Source: Aureispira sp.
Lineage (GTDB): Bacteria; Bacteroidota; Bacteroidia; Chitinophagales; Saprospiraceae
NCBI GenBank assembly: GCA_024222455.1
Contig: JAAEPD010000375.1
Span: 1-64,000 of the forward strand
Length of the DNA: 64,000 nt
Direction: 5' to 3'
Shown here: positions 57,349 through 64,000 of the stretch, one piece after another
Layout: each line of letters begins with the position of its first letter
Position numbering within the stretch: the first letter of the stretch is position 1
The notes under the pieces: model-generated
The model's database searches: none
What the model was told of the DNA's origin: nothing
Seen by the model: only the letters and a program-made list of their open reading frames with translations
Made by a program: the position numbers and the translations under genes

Positions 57349-60282
57349 TTGGGTGCTATCGAAACCAAAGAAGTCACTACCAATGAAAATGGTGTAGCTA
57401 CTTGGGATGTCAATCCAACAGAAGCAAGTCGTTATCTAATTAGAGCTTGCGATGTAGCATCTCGACATTGCAGTGGAGAGGTATTTTATGCTGGTTCACC
57501 TTGGGGCAATAGTAATTTCAATGACAAACAAGCAGCCTCTATGCTAGCCTTTTCTTGCGATAAGGAAGCTTATAATATTGGAGAGGAAGTAGAAGTACAA
57601 ATTCCTTCGGGCAAAGCTGGTCGAGCATTGTTGACTGTTGAAAACGGTCAAAAGATCCTGTCTCATAAATGGATAGACATCAAAGCTAGTGAGAATGATG
57701 ATGGAGTGTTTAAAGAATTTATCAAAACTACTCCCGAAATGAGCCCTACAGCTTATGTCAATGTCACGCTATTACAACCTCATGCACAAAGCGAAAATGA
57801 TCTACCTATACGTTCTTATGGTATAGTGCCTATACGTGTAGAAAATCCAGAAACTCGCTTAGAACCTGTTTTAGATATGGCTGAGGTTTTAGAACCTAAC
57901 AGTTCTGTCCCAATCACGGTCAAAGAAGAAAATGGAAAAGAAATGACCTATACCATTGCTATGGTAGATGAGGGTTTATTGGATCTTACTCGATTTGAAA
58001 CGCCTAAACTTTGGGATCATTTTTATGCTAAGGAAGCCTTAGGAGTTACTTCTTGGGATATGTACAATGCAGTACTAGGTGCTCATGGTGTAGAGCTCGA
58101 TCGCATACTTACCATTGGTGGTGGTAGTGGCATGGGAGCTGATGATGCTAAAAAAGCCAACCGCTTCAAAGCTGTTGTACGCTTTTTAGGCCCTTTCCAC
58201 CTCGAAAAAGGAAAAACAGCTAATCATACTATCCAAATGCCTAACTATATTGGTTCTGTTCGGACCATGATTGTGGCAGCTCAGGATGGTTCTTATGGTA
58301 GAGCAGACAAAACTACTCCTGTACGCAAACCGTTGATGGTATTAGGTACACTGCCGAGAGTATTGAGCCCTAAAGAAAAGGTAGTTTTACCTGTAACGGC
58401 ATTTGCTATGGAAGACAATATCAAAGAGGCTACTATTACTATAGAAACCAATAATCTTCTAAAAATTAATGGCGAAAAAAGCAAAATTGTTAAGTTCGAG
58501 AAGATTGGTGATCAAATGATCAACTTTGACTTAGAGGTAAAAGAGACTTTAGGTATTGCAAAAGTTAAAATAAAAGCGGTAAGTGGCAGTGAAGTATCTG
58601 AATATACTGTAGAAATAGATGTTCGTAATCCAAATCCTTATCTCACTCAGATTTATGATGAAGTAGTAGAAGCTGGTAAAGAGTGGTCTACTGATTTTGA
58701 TCCTGTAGGAATGAAGGGAACCAATTCTGGAGTATTAGAAATTTCGAGTATTCCTCCTATCAATCTAGAAGAGCGTTTAGGTTACCTTATTCGCTATCCT
58801 TATGGTTGTATAGAACAAACAGTTTCTTCTGTATTTCCACAATTATATGTTAGCAATCTAATTCCATTAGGTGCTTCAGATAAAACAAAAATCGAAGCTA
58901 ATGTAAAAGCTGCAATCAAGCGTTTACCTCAATTCCAAGTAGGTGTTGGTGCGTTTGCTTATTGGCCAGGAAGTACAGATCATTCAGACTGGGGAACCTG
59001 CTATGCAGGGCATTTCTTATTAGAAGCTAAAGAACGTGGTTTCTCTGTTCCTAAAGATATGCTCAAACGTTGGAAAAAGTATCAAAAATCGGTTGCTCAA
59101 TCATGGAGTGTTCGTTATTTCTATACACCAACACCAAACAATAATAGTAACATCCTTAATAGCAATAACAACATCGTTATCAATAATAATAATAACTCAT
59201 TTACTACAACCAATAACAATAGAAAGATCAATCAGCAAGATGCTCTAATGCAAGCATACAGATTGTACACACTAGCATTAGCAAAATCTCCAGAAATGGG
59301 TGCAATGAACCGTATGTTGGAAATCAAGAAATTGAGTCCTAAGGTAAAATGGCGCTTGGCTGCTGCTTATGCTATAGCAGGTAAAAAACAGGTAGCTCAA
59401 CGCATTATCAAAAAATTACCTACTGATATAGAACCTTATAGAGAGTTGGGCAACACCTATGGTTCTGACCTACGTGATGAAGGTATGATCTTGGAAACAC
59501 TGACGATGATGGGAGATAAAGAGGCTGCTGCAAAAGTACTGCAAAGCATCTCTAGAAAACTGAGTTCTAAAAGCTGGTATTCTACACAAACTACGGCTTA
59601 TTCATTGATGGCTGTTGCCAAATTTGTAGGTAAAACAGATCCTGGTGCTGGTGTTAATTATAGCTATCAAATAGCTGATGGACAAGTCCAAAAAGCTATG
59701 CTTAAAGAAACACCTATTGTGCAATACAAATTGGATATAGACGGTAAAAAGCAAAGCAAAGTTAATGTTAAAAATGCGAGTAAAGGAATGTTGTTTGCAC
59801 GTGTGATCACACAAGGGCAACCACTCGTTGGCAACAGTACAGAAGTTCAAAACGATGTAGAATTGAGTATTAAATATCAAACTATTGATGGTAAAAAACT
59901 TGATCCTACTAAATTGCCTCAAGGCACCGATTTCATGGCAGTGGTCGAAATCACCAACCCTGGAAAACGTGGAAACTATGAAGAAATGGTCTTGCACCAA
60001 GTCTTCCCTTCTGGTTGGGAGATTATCAATATGCGTATGAATGATGCCTTTGTAGAAACGATTCGTTCGCCTAAGGATTATCAAGATGTACGAGATGATC
60101 GAGTTTACACCTACTTTGACATTTCAGCTGCTAAAAAACATACCTATACTTTCTATTTGAATGCAGCTTATCAAGGTCATTTTTATATGCCTAATGTTTC
60201 TTGTAGTGCTATGTATGACAATAGTATTTCGGCAAACAAGGCTGGCAAATGGGTAGATGTGACAAAAGATAAAGCGATATAG
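57349..60282 (+). CDS. Alpha-2-macroglobulin family protein, C-terminal fragment
   Basis: The same-frame continuation of 54592-57339. It contains the bait/MG region, GLLDLTRFETP and the thioester motif GCIEQT (Cys487 here, 1406 of the joined protein), followed by a helical thioester domain and the receptor-like C-terminus. An Asn-rich low-complexity insert lies in the thioester domain (59150-59220). The TTG at 57349 is only a formal start: without a signal peptide the fragment would stay in the cytoplasm. The intact length and motifs suggest the stop is recent, recoded, or a sequence error. Confidence 0.85.
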   Translation: MGAIETKEVTTNENGVATWDVNPTEASRYLIRACDVASRHCSGEVFYAGSPWGNSNFNDKQAASMLAFSCDKEAYNIGEEVEVQIPSGKAGRALLTVENGQKILSHKWIDIKASENDDGVFKEFIKTTPEMSPTAYVNVTLLQPHAQSENDLPIRSYGIVPIRVENPETRLEPVLDMAEVLEPNSSVPITVKEENGKEMTYTIAMVDEGLLDLTRFETPKLWDHFYAKEALGVTSWDMYNAVLGAHGVELDRILTIGGGSGMGADDAKKANRFKAVVRFLGPFHLEKGKTANHTIQMPNYIGSVRTMIVAAQDGSYGRADKTTPVRKPLMVLGTLPRVLSPKEKVVLPVTAFAMEDNIKEATITIETNNLLKINGEKSKIVKFEKIGDQMINFDLEVKETLGIAKVKIKAVSGSEVSEYTVEIDVRNPNPYLTQIYDEVVEAGKEWSTDFDPVGMKGTNSGVLEISSIPPINLEERLGYLIRYPYGCIEQTVSSVFPQLYVSNLIPLGASDKTKIEANVKAAIKRLPQFQVGVGAFAYWPGSTDHSDWGTCYAGHFLLEAKERGFSVPKDMLKRWKKYQKSVAQSWSVRYFYTPTPNNNSNILNSNNNIVINNNNNSFTTTNNNRKINQQDALMQAYRLYTLALAKSPEMGAMNRMLEIKKLSPKVKWRLAAAYAIAGKKQVAQRIIKKLPTDIEPYRELGNTYGSDLRDEGMILETLTMMGDKEAAAKVLQSISRKLSSKSWYSTQTTAYSLMAVAKFVGKTDPGAGVNYSYQIADGQVQKAMLKETPIVQYKLDIDGKKQSKVNVKNASKGMLFARVITQGQPLVGNSTEVQNDVELSIKYQTIDGKKLDPTKLPQGTDFMAVVEITNPGKRGNYEEMVLHQVFPSGWEIINMRMNDAFVETIRSPKDYQDVRDDRVYTYFDISAAKKHTYTFYLNAAYQGHFYMPNVSCSAMYDNSISANKAGKWVDVTKDKAI

Positions 60283-60314
60283 TATATAATAATATAACTT
60301 AACAACCATATTTC

Positions 60315-60345
60315 AGCGAGGGGTTTAAGACCCCTCGCTAGCTTT
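60315..60345 (+). terminator. Terminator after the macroglobulin gene
   Basis: A perfect 10-bp GC-rich stem (AGCGAGGGGT with ACCCCTCGCT) and five-base loop, followed by AGCTTTT. Confidence 0.8.
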
Positions 60346-60361
60346 TAATACCCTATCAATT

Positions 60362-60937
60362 ATGATCCTTCGCTTATCTATTTTAGTTCTTGTATTTGCT
60401 CTAACAGCCTGTTCTTCTACTAAGGACAATACAAAAACAGTTACAACTACCACTACAAATCCAACCCCAACTAAAATAACCTATAAACCTAACCAAGATG
60501 TATCAATGGATCAATTCCTACAAGATGCTATCACTTCTGGGCTTCAACGGGATGCCATCACAACAAAAGTTGCAACAGGCATTGCTGACATTGATCGGTA
60601 TTTTGTAGAGAAATGCAATATCTGCAAAAATGTTCGCAAAGCTCTCAGAGCGCATACAGGTTATACAGACGCTAGCAAAATGACAGGAGAATTCCAATCT
60701 GCACTTAAAATTATAGAAGAAGATGCTAACCATAGCGAAGCTGGCAAAGATGCATTCAAGACACTGGTCAACAGCTATGTAAAATATCATTTTCGTCATT
60801 CCAATTTGATGGCCTCACAAACTGCTGCTATCCAAAAACAGATAGAAATTGAAGCCGAAAATGGAAAAGCATTGATGTCTATGTATAGCTTTTGCCCTAG
60901 TTGTGATGGTGCAGATGGCGCTTGCAAAAAAGAATAA
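60362..60937 (+). CDS. Hypothetical lipoprotein with two Cys motifs
   Basis: A 191-residue protein with a clear lipobox (LVFALTAC, Cys about 17) and a Thr-rich linker. The rest is helical, with a CNICKN pair near residue 85 and CPSCDGADGAC near the C-terminus, which could bind metal or form disulphides. I do not recognise the family. Bounded by terminators on both sides, so it is transcribed alone. Confidence 0.7.
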   Translation: MILRLSILVLVFALTACSSTKDNTKTVTTTTTNPTPTKITYKPNQDVSMDQFLQDAITSGLQRDAITTKVATGIADIDRYFVEKCNICKNVRKALRAHTGYTDASKMTGEFQSALKIIEEDANHSEAGKDAFKTLVNSYVKYHFRHSNLMASQTAAIQKQIEIEAENGKALMSMYSFCPSCDGADGACKKE

Positions 60938-60967
60938 ATATACTCTATATCTGATAAGACAATACTT

Positions 60968-60999
60968 AGCGAGCCATATTTTATGGTTCGCTTTTTTTT
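60968..60999 (+). terminator. Terminator after the lipoprotein gene
   Basis: An 11-bp stem (AGCGAGCCATA with TATGGTTCGCT, one G-T pair) followed by eight T. Confidence 0.85.
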
Positions 61000-61171
61000 G
61001 TCCATTTTACTCCTTTGGGAACTATTCAACCTACTAAATAGTTCGGTTATTCGAGGCCATGGTAGTCCTTCCTTCTCTACATTGATTTGTACAATCCAAA
61101 GTTTAGGGCTACCAATTTCCTCTTTCTTTTCTCCTATCTTAGAGCATCTCTAAATTCCCCTAATTAGTATC

Positions 61172-63256
61172 ATGAATTCAATAGACATTCTTCTAGAGCG
61201 CAACCTTGTAGAATTTGATTTTAAAGCAACTTCCTCTATGGAGTTGAGTCAAAATTCTAATGCCCTATTAGGAACATTAGTATCCAATCTATTGTACTAT
61301 GGTTATGTACCTGCCCAAAACTTGTACAAGCAACTAGGGCTAGCCTTAATAGAAGACAAAAAAAAAGTAACTCAATGGTGGAATACGCTTGAAAAAGCTC
61401 TAAAGAGAAGAACTAGAGCCGATAAGAATATTGGCGAATACATTGTTTATCAAAACTTCCCTAAAGAGGTTTTGGAAATGTCAGAAGCCGAATACTGGAT
61501 TCGACAACTCTCCATTTATTGGGGTGTAGCTCCTACTCTACTCCAAAAGGAGAAAGAAGAACGTTCTAAAATGTTTGAGGCCATCAATTTCAAAGTGTTG
61601 CAATTGGCACAACCTAATGCATTAGAATCTATATGGGAAAGCTTGTTGAACACTCCTGCTGGATGGACGGTCCAAGACAAAAAAGAGATTAAATGGTTTT
61701 TAGACAAGCAATTGGCTCCTAAAAATGCGGCATTCAAAGAAAATCTAGTGTATTTGGCTACACTTTGCATCAAAAAAGGTATTCACCTAAAACTAGCTAC
61801 CACTACCGATGTGTTGCGTTTAGCTACAGGTCTTTCAGATGGCGACATCTCTCTAAACAGCAACTCTAAGTTTAAGCTAAAACGTAGTGAACGTAAGTAC
61901 ATCCTAAGTTTATTGGAAAAACCCAATGATTTGGGAGAAGGTATCATGCGTCACAAAAATAAGTGGATCAAACTCTTTCATCAGTTGCATGTAGGTGACT
62001 ATGCAGAGCGTTTTCCTAAATCCTATAAAGTAGCTACTACAATTAGAAATAATGGTAAGTTTCCAACTTTCAATGCTAAGGTTGAAAACTATTTGGAGCA
62101 GTTAGATCAACAAATTTTAGTGCTTTTGCAAGAACGTCCAGGTGAGTTTGCTCGACGTTTACTGCACATGGTTGAGCTTTTTGAACAAAAGGCCGTTGAT
62201 CATTTTTTGCCCATAGTTGACCAACTCGAAACAATTACAATAGTCAAGCTAAAAAAGCATATAAAAACTGTTTCTAATCGAAAGTTTAGAACGTTTGCAC
62301 CTAAAGCTAATTGGAGAAAACTACAAATTGTAGATAATGAAATTTCCATAGATCAAGATTATGCTCATCAATTAGTTTTAGCTTTTGATACTGTGCTAAA
62401 GGAACGTTTAGTTGCCAAGTTTGGTGATCAAATTTTCTATACAGAGGATATTGACAAAATAAAACTGCCTAGCAATAATGCAGAGGCGATATCTAGGTTT
62501 AATAAGGGTACTGTTTTAGACATTCCTGAAGATATTAAATTCATAAGAACGGCAACTTACTGGCAAGAGAAAGATCGGGTTTGTTGGATGGATAATGGTT
62601 GGAATTTCTTTGATGAACATTGGCTACCTAAAGGTACTACTTGTTGGAATAATGTAGCTGAGATGGGCAAAGCTGCTGTATTTTCGGGCGACCCGGTCAA
62701 TTCTTACAACAAGGAAGGCAAAGCAGGTCAATTGATTGATTTGTATATTCCTCAGCTGCTTAAACAGAATGTTCGCTATGCTGTTTGGAGTATTCTATCG
62801 TACAACCGAATTCCATTTGAGGATATGATAGATGTACAAGGTTTGATGCTAATGGGCACAGATGCTCAAAAAGGTAAATTGATAGAACCTTCTAGAGTTA
62901 CTTTTGCATTTCCAGTCAAAGGAAAATCTTTGGCTAAATATATCTGTTATGTAGATTTATTATTGCGCAAAATCATCATTTTAGATACAGGCTTATATGC
63001 ACAAGTTAGCTCTGCCAAAAACAATGAAGCACAGCTAAGCACGCAAATGCCTGCAGTGGTAGAACACATCAATAGTTTACCTTCTATTTTAGATTTGGTG
63101 GGAGTACTGCCTAGTTCTGAGATGGAAAATGCTATTCCGATAGTTTACACAGATAAGGAAGTAGAAATTATAGATAAAAAGGCCTTTGTATTTGAGCCAA
63201 AGAATGATAAAAATCAATTCACTCCTTTGAGTATAGAGGATTTTTTGTCCATATAA
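61172..63256 (+). CDS. SCO0854/MXAN_6230-like protein (tellurium-resistance-associated family)
   Basis: A 694-residue protein without signal peptide. The middle (TTTDVLRLATGLSDGDISL, then SERKYILSLLE, HKNKWIKLFHQLHVGDYAERFP) and the C-terminal part (FSGDPVNSYN, LIDLYIPQLLKQNVRYAVWS, KLIEPSRVTFAFPVKGK) fit a family I recall from ter-type stress clusters, sometimes carrying a RING-like domain. No RING-like Cys/His cluster is seen here. No TerD, TerY or related gene is nearby, so the usual context is missing. Function unknown; the assignment is from memory of sequence style. Confidence 0.5.
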   Translation: MNSIDILLERNLVEFDFKATSSMELSQNSNALLGTLVSNLLYYGYVPAQNLYKQLGLALIEDKKKVTQWWNTLEKALKRRTRADKNIGEYIVYQNFPKEVLEMSEAEYWIRQLSIYWGVAPTLLQKEKEERSKMFEAINFKVLQLAQPNALESIWESLLNTPAGWTVQDKKEIKWFLDKQLAPKNAAFKENLVYLATLCIKKGIHLKLATTTDVLRLATGLSDGDISLNSNSKFKLKRSERKYILSLLEKPNDLGEGIMRHKNKWIKLFHQLHVGDYAERFPKSYKVATTIRNNGKFPTFNAKVENYLEQLDQQILVLLQERPGEFARRLLHMVELFEQKAVDHFLPIVDQLETITIVKLKKHIKTVSNRKFRTFAPKANWRKLQIVDNEISIDQDYAHQLVLAFDTVLKERLVAKFGDQIFYTEDIDKIKLPSNNAEAISRFNKGTVLDIPEDIKFIRTATYWQEKDRVCWMDNGWNFFDEHWLPKGTTCWNNVAEMGKAAVFSGDPVNSYNKEGKAGQLIDLYIPQLLKQNVRYAVWSILSYNRIPFEDMIDVQGLMLMGTDAQKGKLIEPSRVTFAFPVKGKSLAKYICYVDLLLRKIIILDTGLYAQVSSAKNNEAQLSTQMPAVVEHINSLPSILDLVGVLPSSEMENAIPIVYTDKEVEIIDKKAFVFEPKNDKNQFTPLSIEDFLSI

Positions 63257-63285
63257 AAAAAGAGCGAGATATTATATCTAGTTTC

Positions 63286-64000
63286 TTATTGTAATTCTAA
63301 TTTTAAGAAATGCCCTGTATGGCTAGTCTTATGTTTAGCCACCTTTTCGGGAGTACCTTCTACCACTATTGTACCTCCACGGTGTCCACCTTCAGGCCCT
63401 ACATCAATCACATAATCGGCTACTTTTATTACATCCATATTGTGTTCAATAATCAGCATCGTATTTCCACGATCAACTAATAAATTAAGCACTCCTAAGA
63501 GTAATTTTATATCCGAAAAATGAAGCCCTGTAGTTGGCTCATCTAATATATACAATGTCTGTCCTGTATCTTTTTTTGCTAACTCTTTAGCCAACTTAAT
63601 ACGTTGCGCCTCTCCTCCAGATAGTGTTGTAGCTGATTGCCCTAAAGTAATATAACCCAAACCAACATCTTGCAAGGTTTTGATTTGTCTATGTATCTTA
63701 GGTATTTTATCAAAGAAATCAACAGCCTCTTCTACCGTCATACTCAAGACATCGTTGATGGATTTACCATCATACAAAACTTGCAAAGTCTCTCTATTGT
63801 AACGCTTACCATTACAAGATTCACAAACAACCTCTACATTTGGCAAAAACTGCATTTCGATCACTCGTCGACCACTACCACCACAAGTTTCACAACGGCC
63901 TCCTTTTACATTAAAAGAAAAACGGCCAGGTTTGTACCCTCTAATTTTAGCTTCTGGGATACTTGCATAAAGCTTTCTCACATCGTCAAACACACCAATA
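63286..64000 (-). CDS. uvrA: UvrA excinuclease subunit A, C-terminal part (cut by window edge)
   Basis: The last about 238 residues of UvrA; the reading frame stays open to the end of the window ([12 protein letters not shown]), so the 5' part lies beyond it. The second zinc module reads CETCGGSGR...CESCNG. The ABC signature [16 protein letters not shown], Walker [13 protein letters not shown] and the final [18 protein letters not shown] are intact. UvrA recognises DNA damage with UvrB in nucleotide excision repair. Confidence 0.95.
   Translation of the reverse strand, partial: IGVFDDVRKLYASIPEAKIRGYKPGRFSFNVKGGRCETCGGSGRRVIEMQFLPNVEVVCESCNGKRYNRETLQVLYDGKSINDVLSMTVEEAVDFFDKIPKIHRQIKTLQDVGLGYITLGQSATTLSGGEAQRIKLAKELAKKDTGQTLYILDEPTTGLHFSDIKLLLGVLNLLVDRGNTMLIIEHNMDVIKVADYVIDVGPEGGHRGGTIVVEGTPEKVAKHKTSHTGHFLKLELQ

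Overview
The window is chromosomal DNA of a low-GC Bacteroidota bacterium. The evidence is the set of type IX secretion (T9SS) C-terminal sorting domains, the many SBBP-repeat, S74 and CHAT proteins, A-rich ribosome binding regions, several TTG starts, and a futalosine-pathway chorismate dehydratase. The abundance of TPR-CHAT, calpain-like and WG/leucine-rich-repeat proteins suggests the Saprospiria (for example an Aureispira-like organism). This is inference from protein style only. I see no insertion sequence, prophage, CRISPR array or rRNA; one tRNA (His) is present.

Layout. 84-3133: tightly packed operon of a calpain-like protease, a lipoprotein and MqnA. 3575-8387: secreted surface proteins (SBBP propeller with T9SS tag, adhesin-like T9SS protein, S74-chaperone fibre-like protein) and the decayed remnant of a second S74-type gene. 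8632-15658: operon of two membrane-anchored TPR-CHAT proteases flanking a small secreted protein, with a Fur-like palindrome upstream. 15655-19111: lipid genes (acyl-CoA ligase, double hot-dog protein, PlsC). 19115-20052: two DUF805 membrane proteins. 20140-29847: M1 aminopeptidase, a hypothetical, glycerol kinase, tRNA-His and a very large subtilisin-like T9SS protease. 30459-33965: tandem TPR paralogues. 34112-42605: uracil-DNA glycosylase, hydrolase, LRR protein, a large helical protein, CPBP protease, ArgS. 42918-45226: ECF sigma factor and probable anti-sigma factor. 45301-53060: membrane protein and four tandem WG/LRR proteins, the first carrying a frameshift at a dnaX-like slippery site. 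53101-64000: TrmD, CIA30-like protein, an alpha-2-macroglobulin gene split by an in-frame stop, a lipoprotein, a SCO0854/MXAN_6230-like protein and the 3' part of uvrA.

How it fits together. Housekeeping genes (mqnA, glpK, ung, argS, trmD, uvrA) are interleaved with lineage-type accessory genes concerned with the cell surface, proteolysis and protein-protein interaction. The most promising unexplained items are an N-terminal module shared by the calpain-like protease (84) and the 782-residue helical protein (37426), the periplasm-facing CHAT protease pair with a sandwiched secreted protein, and the WG/LRR paralogue cluster with a possible programmed or phase-variable frameshift. No searches or structure predictions were run; family names rest on motifs read by eye.
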